Positions 1 through 7,743 of a DNA stretch of 31,685 bases are shown in pieces. The position numbers and the translations under genes are program-made. The DNA comes from Paludibacter sp. UBA5753 (GTDB lineage: Bacteria; Bacteroidota; Bacteroidia; Bacteroidales; Paludibacteraceae), in assembly GCA_002427615.1 (NCBI GenBank), contig DIFH01000012.1:18641-50325 (forward strand), read 5' to 3'. Position 1 is the first letter of the stretch. Every line of letters starts with the position of its first letter. The notes under the pieces were generated by a model, which saw only the letters and a program-made list of their open reading frames with translations, made no database searches and had not been told where the DNA came from.

Positions 1-78
1 AATAAAGGGTGCTGAGTAGTTACGCTTTTTGTTAATCATGTATTATTTTAGTTATTCTATATTATTGATATTTACACG

Positions 79-651
79 ATGAAAAACAATGTGGTAGGTG
101 GAAAAATAAACGCCTTAATGACAGCCAGAAACATTAGTATTCAAGAATTATCGGAGCGATGCGGGCTTACGGTTTCTCAAATTGAATTGATTATTTCGAG
201 TGAAAAAGTTCCTTCGCTGGGAGCTTTGATTAAAATTGCTCGCGGGCTTGGTGTGAGAATCGGTACATTTTTGGATGATTCGGAACAACTCGGGCCGGTT
301 GTTCATCGCCAATCCGACAGGCAAGAACCGGCAACCTTTTCGAGCCAACTTTCAACTGCCAATTCACATCTCGATTTTTTTTCATTGGCCGGAAACAAAG
401 TGGGAAGACACATGGAACCTTTTGTCATTGACATTAAACCATCTGTTACACACGAACCTATTTTGTCGACTCACGAAGGAGAGGAGTTTATTTTTGTGCT
501 TAAAGGGTCGGTGAAAATCATTTACGGAAAAGAAACGCACATTCTCAATGAAGGCGACAGTATTTATTACGATTCGATTGTCGATCACTTGGTAAGTGCG
601 GTGGATGACCAACCTACGCAGATTGTGGCTGTTGTTTATACTCCCCTATAA
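79..651 (+). CDS. XRE-family HTH regulator with C-terminal cupin domain
   Basis: A 190-residue DNA-binding regulator. Residues about 8-65 form a lambda-repressor-like helix-turn-helix (IQELSERCGLTVSQIELI, then a second helix region SLGALIKIARGLGV). Residues about 115-188 form a small cupin barrel with the metal or ligand motif HEGEEFIFVLKG (H132, E136) and a later His at 170. Cupin-fused XRE proteins usually sense a small ligand and control an adjacent gene. Here the adjacent gene is an acyl-CoA ligase 70 nt downstream on the same strand, so the likely job is control of that ligase; this is inference. The ATG at 79 gives a complete HTH. The native ligand cannot be read from sequence. Confidence 0.9.
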   Translation: MKNNVVGGKINALMTARNISIQELSERCGLTVSQIELIISSEKVPSLGALIKIARGLGVRIGTFLDDSEQLGPVVHRQSDRQEPATFSSQLSTANSHLDFFSLAGNKVGRHMEPFVIDIKPSVTHEPILSTHEGEEFIFVLKGSVKIIYGKETHILNEGDSIYYDSIVDHLVSAVDDQPTQIVAVVYTPL

Positions 652-691
652 TCTTTCCCAGGTTTTTAAGCAAATTCAATTCAATAATTTT

Positions 692-715
692 AAGCCCTTT
701 AAGGGTTTGAGGTGA
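692..715 (+). promoter_or_regulatory. Palindrome and Shine-Dalgarno-like site before the acyl-CoA ligase
   Basis: Bases 692-699 (AAGCCCTT) pair with 701-708 (AAGGGTTT) around a single T, allowing one G-T pair. The near-palindrome sits 14 nt before the ligase start. It could be an operator for the upstream XRE/cupin protein. Immediately after it, GAGGTGA (709-715) lies 6 nt before ATG 722, a Shine-Dalgarno-like sequence that is uncommon in this window and supports that start. Confidence 0.35.
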
Positions 716-721
716 TATATT

Positions 722-2371
722 ATGCAATTATACGATAGAACTTTAGGCGATTGGCTTGAGTATTGGGCTACCGAAACTCCCGATCATGATTATATTGTTT
801 ATTCCGACAGAAATCTGCATTTTACCTGGTCGGCATTTAACACACGTGTTGATAATATGGCCAAAGGATTGCTTGCGATTGGTGTTATCAAGGGTTCGCA
901 TGTGGGTATTTGGGCGCAGAACGTTCCCGATTGGTTAACTTTCCTTTATGCCTGTGCCAAAATCGGTGCGGTGGCAGTTACGGTGAATACGAGTTATAAG
1001 TCTCATGAACTGGCTTTTGTGCTCGAAAACTCTGATATGCATACGCTTTGCATTACTGATGGAGTGTCGGGAAACGATTATGTGGAAACAATAAACACGC
1101 TGATACCCGAACTTAAAACCACACAACGCGGTAAGCTCCAATCTTTACGTTTTCCCGAATTGAAAAACCTGATTTATATCGGACAGGAAAAACATCGCGG
1201 TATGTATAATACGGCTGAAATTCTGCTTTTAGGAGCCAATAAAACAGAGGATGAACTGATAGAAATCAAGCAATCCCTCCATTGTCATGATGTTATAAAT
1301 ATGCAGTATACTTCCGGTACCACCGGTTTTCCGAAAGGGGTAATGCTTTCGCATCATAATATTACCAATAACGGTTTTCTCACGGGCGAACACATGAAAT
1401 TTACACAGGCTGACAAACTTTGTATATGCGTGCCCTTATTCCATTGTTTCGGAGTGGTTTTGGCTACGATGAATTGCCTGACTCACGGGAGTACGCAGGT
1501 AATGATCGAAAAATTCGATCCGCTGATTACGCTGGCTTCTATCCATAAAGAACGTTGCACGGCGCTGTACGGAGTTCCCACCATGTTTATCGCCGAGTTG
1601 AATCATCCGATGTTCGATTTATTCGATATGAGCTCCTTGCGGACGGGAATTATGGCCGGAGCTTTGTGTCCGATAGAGTTAATGCGCCAGGTTAACGAAA
1701 AAATGCACATGAGTATAACAAGTGTTTACGGACTTACTGAAACTTCGCCCGGTATGACCCAGACAAGGGTGGATGATTCTTTTGAAGTTCGATGTACAAC
1801 CGTGGGCAGTACTTACGAATTTACCGAAGTAGCCGTCATCGATCCGGTTACAGGCGAAAATTGCCCCGTTGGCGTTCAGGGCGAAATGTGTTGCCGCGGC
1901 TATAATGTAATGAAAGGTTATTATAAAAACCCTGAAGCCACATCGCAGGTTATCGATAAAAATGGATTCCTGCATTCAGGCGATTTGGGAGTTCAAGATG
2001 CGGATGGAAATTACAGGATTACGGGACGGATTAAGGATATGATAATCAGAGGCGGTGAAAATATTTCGCCTCATGAAATAGAAGAGTTTTTATATCACAT
2101 GCCCGGTGTGAAGGATGCTCAGGTAGTTGCCATTGCGTCGCCCCGTTATGGCGAAGATGTGGGGGTTTTTATTATTCCGCACGAAGCCGCTGAAATAACT
2201 ACCGAAGATGTGCGTGATTTTTGTAAAGATAAAATTGCCAGGTACAAAATTCCGCGTTATATATTTTTCGTAAATGAATATCCTTTAACCGGCAGCGGTA
2301 AAATTCAAAAATTTAAACTTCGGGAGATGGCGTTGGAAATTTGTAAACAACAAGATATTGAAATAATCTAA
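722..2371 (+). CDS. Acyl-CoA synthetase (AMP-forming, AMP-binding family)
   Basis: A 549-residue adenylate-forming enzyme that should activate a carboxylic acid to acyl-AMP and then to acyl-CoA in the cytoplasm. The P-loop signature YTSGTTGFPKG begins at Y196. The adenine-site motif VYGLTETSP and the hinge region HSGDLGVQDADGNYRITGRIKDMI are present, and the C-terminal catalytic lysine region is GSGKIQKFKLRE. Length matches FadD-like fatty or medium-chain acyl-CoA ligases. It follows the XRE/cupin gene by 70 nt and ends at a strong terminator, so the two form a short unit. The exact substrate is unknown; a fatty acid is the default guess for this branch. Confidence 0.92.
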   Translation: MQLYDRTLGDWLEYWATETPDHDYIVYSDRNLHFTWSAFNTRVDNMAKGLLAIGVIKGSHVGIWAQNVPDWLTFLYACAKIGAVAVTVNTSYKSHELAFVLENSDMHTLCITDGVSGNDYVETINTLIPELKTTQRGKLQSLRFPELKNLIYIGQEKHRGMYNTAEILLLGANKTEDELIEIKQSLHCHDVINMQYTSGTTGFPKGVMLSHHNITNNGFLTGEHMKFTQADKLCICVPLFHCFGVVLATMNCLTHGSTQVMIEKFDPLITLASIHKERCTALYGVPTMFIAELNHPMFDLFDMSSLRTGIMAGALCPIELMRQVNEKMHMSITSVYGLTETSPGMTQTRVDDSFEVRCTTVGSTYEFTEVAVIDPVTGENCPVGVQGEMCCRGYNVMKGYYKNPEATSQVIDKNGFLHSGDLGVQDADGNYRITGRIKDMIIRGGENISPHEIEEFLYHMPGVKDAQVVAIASPRYGEDVGVFIIPHEAAEITTEDVRDFCKDKIARYKIPRYIFFVNEYPLTGSGKIQKFKLREMALEICKQQDIEII

Positions 2372-2377
2372 TCCCGG

Positions 2378-2417
2378 AAAAAATCCTGTTGTTGTTTTCA
2401 ATGACAGGACTTTTTTA
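2378..2417 (+). terminator. Rho-independent terminator after the acyl-CoA ligase
   Basis: TCCTGT (2384-2389) pairs with ACAGGA (2404-2409). An A-run before the left arm faces the TTTTTT run at 2411-2416, which extends the stem and supplies the U-tract. It lies 7 nt after the ligase stop codon. Confidence 0.75.
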
Positions 2418-2461
2418 TTAACTATATCATTAAAGTATAGCTTTTAATATCATTTTTTTTC

Positions 2462-2469
2462 TACTTTTG
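2462..2469 (+). promoter_or_regulatory. Bacteroidota -7 box (TACTTTTG)
   Basis: A perfect TAnnTTTG box. Transcription should start about 7 nt downstream, near 2476. That places the TTG at 2467 inside the promoter and makes ATG 2488 the start of the methyltransferase. No clear -33 TTG is visible. Confidence 0.6.
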
Positions 2470-2487
2470 TTCGGAATAAACAAAAAT

Positions 2488-3267
2488 ATGAAGCAAGCAA
2501 GATTTATCTTAAAATACATTTGTCATTTTTTTTCAGCTTACCACACAAAGGGGTTCGGGGTTCATTCGCCCTTTATATTTCAGTTCCTGAATAATGTTAT
2601 TTACGACCGGAATAAATTTTATGTTTTTGATGAAATTGAAAAAATCAGGATTGAATTATTACAAAACAAACAAACAATTTTTGTAAAAGATTTCGGTACC
2701 GGCAGCGACAGAAACCGAAAAGTATCCGAAATAGCCCGGAAATCGCTTAAATCGCCCAAATACGGTCAATTATTATTTCGAATAATTCAAAATGTATGTC
2801 CCGAAAATATACTTGAATTAGGAACATCGCTTGGAATTACGACGGCTTATCTGGCAGCTAACTCATCAAAAAGTAAATGTATAACCCTCGAAGGCAGTTC
2901 TGAAATCATAAAAATAGCAAGAGATAATTTTGAAAAATTAGGATGTAAGAATATTCAAATTATTGAAGGGGATATTAACCAAACGTTGGAATTGGCATTG
3001 AATAAATTACAAACTATCGATTTTGCGTTTATTGATGCCAATCACAGCTCCCAAGCCGTGTTGCATTATTTTCAACAATGTTTACCGTTTGCAAGCAGCA
3101 ATACCGTGATGGTTTTTGATGATATATATTGGTCTGATGACATGGAGTTCGCTTGGAAATCAATCAAGAACCACCCCAAAGTGACTTCTACAATTGATTT
3201 ATTCCAACTGGGAATTGTTTTTTTTAACCCCGATTTAAACAAAAAGCATTATAAAATGTATTATTAG
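2488..3267 (+). CDS. Class I SAM-dependent methyltransferase (O-methyltransferase-like)
   Basis: About 259 residues from ATG 2488. The Rossmann SAM-binding motif I is ILELGTSLGITTAYLA, followed by the acidic end of strand 2 (CITLEGSS). Strand 4 carries IDFAFIDANH, typical of Methyltransf_24 / catechol O-methyltransferase-like proteins. The N-terminal part (HTKGFGVHSPFIFQF) is seen in many Bacteroidota homologues whose substrate is not known. An upstream TTG at 2467 keeps the frame open but falls in the -7 box, so it is rejected as start. The gene is alone between a terminator and the adenosyltransferase 55 nt downstream, with which it may be co-transcribed. Confidence 0.82.
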   Translation: MKQARFILKYICHFFSAYHTKGFGVHSPFIFQFLNNVIYDRNKFYVFDEIEKIRIELLQNKQTIFVKDFGTGSDRNRKVSEIARKSLKSPKYGQLLFRIIQNVCPENILELGTSLGITTAYLAANSSKSKCITLEGSSEIIKIARDNFEKLGCKNIQIIEGDINQTLELALNKLQTIDFAFIDANHSSQAVLHYFQQCLPFASSNTVMVFDDIYWSDDMEFAWKSIKNHPKVTSTIDLFQLGIVFFNPDLNKKHYKMYY

Positions 3268-3322
3268 TATCAAAATTCAAAAACAGGAGTAATTCCGGAC
3301 TGATTTTAAAAACAAATCAAAG

Positions 3323-3868
3323 ATGAAAATATACACCAAAACAGGCGACGAGGGAAAAACAGGCTTGATAGGAGGGACGCGCGTCATGAAAAATGATGTT
3401 CGTATCGAAGCTTACGGAACAGTGGACGAATTAAACTCTTTTATCGGGTTGCTTGCATCGTTCGATCTTTTAAAACCGGAGGTTCATTTTCTGGAAAAAA
3501 TTCAACACCGGTTGTTTGCGGTCGGTTCTCATTTAGCCACTGACAGGAGTAAAATTAATTTACACGAAGCATCAATCATTCAGCCGGATGACATTAAAGA
3601 AATTGAATCGGAAATTGACAGATTAAATGAAAACTTGCCCGAATTAAGGGCTTTTATATTGCCTGGTGGTTCAACAGAAGGCGGAATTTGCCATATATGC
3701 AGGACAGTTTCACGCAGGGCGGAGCGACGAATTTTAGACTTAAATGATGTTTATCCGGTTGACAAACAAATTATTATGTTTGCCAATAGATTATCGGATT
3801 ATTTCTTTGTGCTTTCCCGTTATATAACACTGAAAAAAGGTAACAAAGAAATTTTATGGAAAAAATAG
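3323..3868 (+). CDS. Cob(I)alamin adenosyltransferase, PduO/MMAB type
   Basis: A 181-residue enzyme that transfers adenosyl from ATP to cob(I)alamin to make coenzyme B12. The N-terminal ATP-binding signature TKTGDEGKTGLIGG is intact, followed by the family motif AYGTVDELNSFIG. The C-terminal half has FILPGGSTEGGICHICRTVS then RRAERR and a closing FANRLSDYFFVLSRY, all PduO-family hallmarks. Length is normal. Adenosylcobalamin would serve enzymes such as methylmalonyl-CoA mutase, none of which is in this window. The gene follows the methyltransferase by 55 nt; the next gene has its own promoter box. Confidence 0.92.
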   Translation: MKIYTKTGDEGKTGLIGGTRVMKNDVRIEAYGTVDELNSFIGLLASFDLLKPEVHFLEKIQHRLFAVGSHLATDRSKINLHEASIIQPDDIKEIESEIDRLNENLPELRAFILPGGSTEGGICHICRTVSRRAERRILDLNDVYPVDKQIIMFANRLSDYFFVLSRYITLKKGNKEILWKK

Positions 3869-3887
3869 TATTAATAAAAAAAAATCT

Positions 3888-3895
3888 TACTTTTG
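3888..3895 (+). promoter_or_regulatory. Bacteroidota -7 box (TACTTTTG)
   Basis: A perfect TAnnTTTG box 54 nt before ATG 3950, giving the small DUF2795 gene its own promoter with a 5' untranslated region of about 45-50 nt. No convincing -33 element was seen. Confidence 0.55.
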
Positions 3896-3949
3896 TACGA
3901 AATTTGACCTATTTTACTAACCAAATTTATATTAAAAATTAAGCTGAAT

Positions 3950-4171
3950 ATGTATTGGACATTGGAATTAGCTTCTAAAATAGAAGACGCCCCCTGGCCC
4001 GCCACAAAAGATGAATTAATCGACTATGCCATGCGCTCTGGTGCTCCTTTGGAAGTTATTGAGAATTTACAAGAAATTGAAGATGAAGGTGAAATTTACG
4101 AAACTATCGAAGATATTTGGCCTGATTATCCCAGCAAAGAAGACTTTTTCTTTAATGAAGAAGAGTATTAA
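3950..4171 (+). CDS. DUF2795 family small acidic protein
   Basis: A 73-residue, very acidic protein (MYWTLELASKIEDAPWPATK at the start, ending DYPSKEDFFFNEEEY). This is one of the most conserved small proteins of Bacteroidota and matches the DUF2795 family from memory; its function is not known. The WPATKDELIDYAMRSGAP segment looks like a compact helical bundle. It is monocistronic here, with its own -7 box and a 182-nt spacer to the T9SS operon. Conservation rather than the ORF alone is the reason to trust it. Confidence 0.85.
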   Translation: MYWTLELASKIEDAPWPATKDELIDYAMRSGAPLEVIENLQEIEDEGEIYETIEDIWPDYPSKEDFFFNEEEY

Positions 4172-4353
4172 ATGCTTATTTCTTCTGTATATCTTGCTTA
4201 ATTTCAATATTTTAAGTCGAGTGTTGATTGTTGGGTATAAATAAAAATGTATTGTAAAACAATTTTTTGGGAATTTTACAGTTTGATTATACACACAATT
4301 GTCGAATTTCTCGGTTCAGATGGATTGTGAATGAAGTCGTCTCAGAAAATCCT

Positions 4354-5310
4354 ATGAAAAAAAATGTAATAGTTTTTTTGTTGCTGTCTGTTTTTACGGG
4401 ATCGGTTTATTCACAATTCGATGCACAGTTAAGCCAGTATATGTTGCACAATTCTTCTTTCAATCCTGCTGCCGTAGGCGAAAGCGGGATGATTGATATT
4501 ATCGGGCAACACAGGATAAACTGGCTGAATTTTACAGGGGGCGGATCGACGACTGCGTTTAGCATTAATGCGCCGATAAAGATTGAAAATACGGTTCATG
4601 GTTTGGGATTGAGTTTTCTTGATGATAAATTCGGAGGTTTTACAAATACAGCATTTCATTTGCAATATGCTTACAAAAAAAATATAGGACCGGGAAAATT
4701 CAGTGTGGGCGCCGATATTGGTTTTGTCAGTATCGGTTTCAGCGGCGACAGCGTAGCGTTACATGCCATCAATATAGGAGAATATCATAACATGACTTCC
4801 GATCCGGCAATACCGTTGTCGAACGTGAACGGAATGGGACTCAATTTGAATGTAGGTGTCTGGTACTCAATGAATAATTGGTATGGCGGAGCTTCTTATT
4901 TGCATCTTAACCAACCGAAAGTAAAGTGGGGCAATTCAACGGAATTCGCACTTTTCAGTTCATTGTTTTTAACGGGAGGCTTAAGTTATAAACTGCAAGA
5001 TCCCAAATACGTATTGAAGCCAAGCGCCCTGTTCAAATCCGATTTTTCTTCCTGGCAACTTGATTTATCGGCAAGGCTGGAATACGACAACCGTTTCTGG
5101 GGCGGATTATCCTATCGCTATCAGGATGCTGTTGTATTCATGGGCGGGCTTAATATCGCCGGAGGTTTATCATTGGGATATTCATTCGATTTGTCGACAA
5201 GTAAGTTAATTACGACTAATTACGGTTCACATGAGTTGGTACTGATATATAGCTTCGAATATGTGTTCAGTAAAAGTTTATCAAAATATAAAAGTATTCG
5301 TTTCATGTAA
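4354..5310 (+). CDS. porP: PorP/SprF-family T9SS outer-membrane protein
   Basis: About 318 residues from ATG 4354. The protein starts with a clean signal peptide (MKKNVIVFLLLSVFTGSVYS) followed by the family N-terminus QFDAQLSQYMLHNSSFNPAA. The rest alternates short amphipathic strands ending in aromatics (GLSYRYQDAVVFMGGLNIAG), as expected for an outer-membrane beta-barrel. The frame is open upstream to a TTG at 4267, but only the 4354 start puts the signal peptide at the N-terminus. PorP proteins help anchor T9SS parts or cargo at the cell surface. It heads the porP-gldKLMN operon in the same order as in Porphyromonas gingivalis. Confidence 0.9.
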   Translation: MKKNVIVFLLLSVFTGSVYSQFDAQLSQYMLHNSSFNPAAVGESGMIDIIGQHRINWLNFTGGGSTTAFSINAPIKIENTVHGLGLSFLDDKFGGFTNTAFHLQYAYKKNIGPGKFSVGADIGFVSIGFSGDSVALHAINIGEYHNMTSDPAIPLSNVNGMGLNLNVGVWYSMNNWYGGASYLHLNQPKVKWGNSTEFALFSSLFLTGGLSYKLQDPKYVLKPSALFKSDFSSWQLDLSARLEYDNRFWGGLSYRYQDAVVFMGGLNIAGGLSLGYSFDLSTSKLITTNYGSHELVLIYSFEYVFSKSLSKYKSIRFM

Positions 5311-5377
5311 AATTCAGGAATGAATACAATTTGCAATTGAAGTATAATAATTTTATCTCATAATAATAATTATCACA

Positions 5378-6784
5378 ATGACAAAAAAGAATCTGACAAT
5401 CATTGCACTTGTCTTATTGATAATCATAGCAGCTAAACCGATTGGCGAGTTAACAGGTGTTTCGCGAAAATCGGCTTTAAAAACCCGCTTTCAGGAGAAT
5501 AATCCTTATGGAATGGTCTTTATTAAACGGGGATCGTTTATGATGGGAGCTAACGATCAATCGGCTGTGGGGTCAATCAGTGATAAATCTATAAACGTTA
5601 CTGTTGATGCTTTTTGGATGGATGAAACGGAAATCACAAATGATGAATACAAACAATTTGTATACTGGGTTCGTGATTCTATTGCCATGAGAATGCTTAT
5701 CGATGCAAATGCCGTCGGGTATGAAAAACTGACAACTTATAATGATAAGAATAACCCGCTTATCAATCTTACCCCCGAAGAACTTCAAAGAGTTCCTTTA
5801 AACTGGAGAGCAAAGATTCCATGGAGTTCAAAAGACGACTCCATAAAGGCAATTTTAGGCCGTCTTTATTTTTACGATGAAAATACTCTCGGAGCTTCGC
5901 ACCAGATTAATCCCGGTAAACTTACTTATAAATACGAATGGATAAATTATGATCAGGCGGCTTTACCCGGAAACAAATACAATGTAAACACAGGCGCTTA
6001 TCCTGCCAATGCAAAAGTGAGAGTGGACACATCGTATGTCGATGAAAATGGCGTGATAATTAACCGGACAATCGAAAGGAGATTAAAAAACCGTAAGGAT
6101 TTGATTTCTATGAAAATAGTGAACGTTTACCCGGACACTGTAATGTGGTTGCGCGATTTTCAGTTTGCTTATAACGATCCTAAAATGCGCATGTATTTTT
6201 CGCATCCGGGATTTGCAAATTATCCGGTTGTGGGTGTAACCTGGGAACAGGCGCAAGCATTCTGCCAGTGGAGGACGCAACTTTTCAATAGTACCCATAA
6301 AATAGGAGGTCAGGATTATCGTTTGCCAACCGAAGCCGAATGGGAATATGCAGCCCGTGGCGGAAAACAATTGGCTCTGTATCCGTGGGGTGGAAATTAT
6401 ATTCGCGACAATAAAGGTTGTTTTATGGCTAATTTCAAACCTATGCGTGGAAGCTACACCGATGATACGGGAGCTACTACAATGAGAGTTGCTGCTTATG
6501 AACCCAATGATTACGGACTTTACGATATGGCAGGCAATGTAGCCGAATGGACTTCGTCAGCTTATGTAAGTTCATCAAACACAATGGTGTCTGATATGAA
6601 TCCTAATTTTCAATACAATGCAAAAACTGATGACGCAGACGTTTTGAAACGCAAGGTTGTTAAAGGAGGTTCGTGGAAAGACATTGCATATTATCTGCAA
6701 TGTGGCGTCAGAACTTATGAATATCAATATGAAAGCCGGCCATATATTGGGTTCCGTTGCGTTCGCTCATTTAACGGCGAATAA
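5378..6784 (+). CDS. gldK: GldK/PorK, T9SS ring component (FGE-like fold)
   Basis: A 468-residue protein of the formylglycine-generating-enzyme-like (SUMF1) fold: GMVFIKRGSFMMGA, then VDAFWMDETEITNDEYKQFV, a middle insertion, and the C-terminal block LPTEAEWEYAARGG, DMAGNVAEWTSSAY, VVKGGSWKDIAYYLQCGVRT and YIGFRCVRSF. With GldN it forms the periplasmic ring of the T9SS. GldK is normally an outer-membrane lipoprotein, with a lipobox Cys just before a GELTGV-like segment. Here the N-terminus reads IIIAAKPIGELTGV and has no cysteine, so the lipid anchor appears lost. The hydrophobic stretch at residues 6-19 could instead be a membrane anchor or a cleavable signal. It is followed 38 nt later by gldL. 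Confidence 0.93.
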   Translation: MTKKNLTIIALVLLIIIAAKPIGELTGVSRKSALKTRFQENNPYGMVFIKRGSFMMGANDQSAVGSISDKSINVTVDAFWMDETEITNDEYKQFVYWVRDSIAMRMLIDANAVGYEKLTTYNDKNNPLINLTPEELQRVPLNWRAKIPWSSKDDSIKAILGRLYFYDENTLGASHQINPGKLTYKYEWINYDQAALPGNKYNVNTGAYPANAKVRVDTSYVDENGVIINRTIERRLKNRKDLISMKIVNVYPDTVMWLRDFQFAYNDPKMRMYFSHPGFANYPVVGVTWEQAQAFCQWRTQLFNSTHKIGGQDYRLPTEAEWEYAARGGKQLALYPWGGNYIRDNKGCFMANFKPMRGSYTDDTGATTMRVAAYEPNDYGLYDMAGNVAEWTSSAYVSSSNTMVSDMNPNFQYNAKTDDADVLKRKVVKGGSWKDIAYYLQCGVRTYEYQYESRPYIGFRCVRSFNGE

Positions 6785-6822
6785 GAACTTTGATGTTTTT
6801 ATTAATATAAAAAATTACGATT

Positions 6823-7695
6823 ATGTCAAATGGTCAAACAAAATTTGATTTGTGGTGGAATTCTCCTAAAATAAGAAGAATTGTAGGAGCGGCATACAGT
6901 CTTGGGGCTTCCGTAGTTATTCTGGGCGCCATGTTCAAAATTCTTCATTTAAGGGGAGGAGGTACCATGTTGGGTCTCGGTATGTCGGTCGAAGCTATAA
7001 TATTTGCTTTAGGAGTATTTGATAAACCTAATAAAGAATTTGAATGGCATAAAATCTTCGATTTTGACTCAGAAGGAGGCGCAGCAAACCTGAAAAACGC
7101 AAATATTACGGCGTCAAAATCATCTGTTGGACTCAACTATAATGAATCGATAAGTGATGAAGATGTAACAAAATTGTCCGATGGAATACGAAATCTGACG
7201 AATACTGCGGAACAATTATCAACCATAGCTTCGGTGGTTAATTCAACCGACAAATTGGTAAGCAATCTTGATTCAGCCTCCGAAGTTACAGGCAAATTTA
7301 TTCACAGTCAGGAATCGCTCAATGCTGCAACAGGGCGCTTAAACGCTTCCTATCAGGGAATAAATAATGGAATGGATGTTGTTGAGAAAAATACTAAAGC
7401 TTATGCCGGTAAAGTAGATGAGATCACTAAAAATCTGGCATCAATCAATTCGATTTATGAAATTCAACTGAAAAACATTCAGGTTCAAACCGAAAGTTTA
7501 ACAAAACAAACAGAAGCTATTAATATCGTTAGCGCCGACTTGAATTTTATAACTGCCGATGTTCAAAAAATGAAGTTGGCAACGGCAAATGCCACAGAGC
7601 AAACCGAAAATTTCAAGGCAGGCGCCGAAAAATTAGCCAAACAGGTTGCCGATTTGAATTTAGTTTACGGAAATATGTTGAACGCACTAAGCTAA
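6823..7695 (+). CDS. gldL: GldL/PorL, T9SS inner-membrane motor protein
   Basis: A 290-residue protein with two transmembrane helices near the N-terminus (about residues 19-40 and 47-66) and a long soluble, coiled-coil-prone C-terminus rich in Leu, Asn and Thr (about 100-290). With GldM, GldL forms the proton-powered T9SS and gliding motor. The charged membrane residues tied to energy transduction in Flavobacterium have counterparts here: K39 in GAMFKILHL and E57 in GMSVEAIIFALG. The N-terminus MSNGQTKFDLWWNSPKIRRI is family-typical. It lies inside the porP-gldKLMN operon and all features look intact. Confidence 0.93.
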   Translation: MSNGQTKFDLWWNSPKIRRIVGAAYSLGASVVILGAMFKILHLRGGGTMLGLGMSVEAIIFALGVFDKPNKEFEWHKIFDFDSEGGAANLKNANITASKSSVGLNYNESISDEDVTKLSDGIRNLTNTAEQLSTIASVVNSTDKLVSNLDSASEVTGKFIHSQESLNAATGRLNASYQGINNGMDVVEKNTKAYAGKVDEITKNLASINSIYEIQLKNIQVQTESLTKQTEAINIVSADLNFITADVQKMKLATANATEQTENFKAGAEKLAKQVADLNLVYGNMLNALS

Positions 7696-7743
7696 AGAAG
7701 TGATTATTATTCTTTGTTTACAAATTATTAAAGTATAATCGCA

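Noticed and set aside
2467..2487. TTG start for the methyltransferase
   Set aside because: It overlaps the TACTTTTG -7 box, so it would lie upstream of the transcript start; ATG 2488 is preferred.
4026..4294. Short open frames overlapping the DUF2795 gene
   Set aside because: Both strands give lysine- and phenylalanine-rich shadows; the DUF2795 reading frame is the conserved one.
4267..4353. Upstream TTG start for PorP
   Set aside because: It would bury the clear signal peptide 29 residues into the protein; ATG 4354 is preferred.
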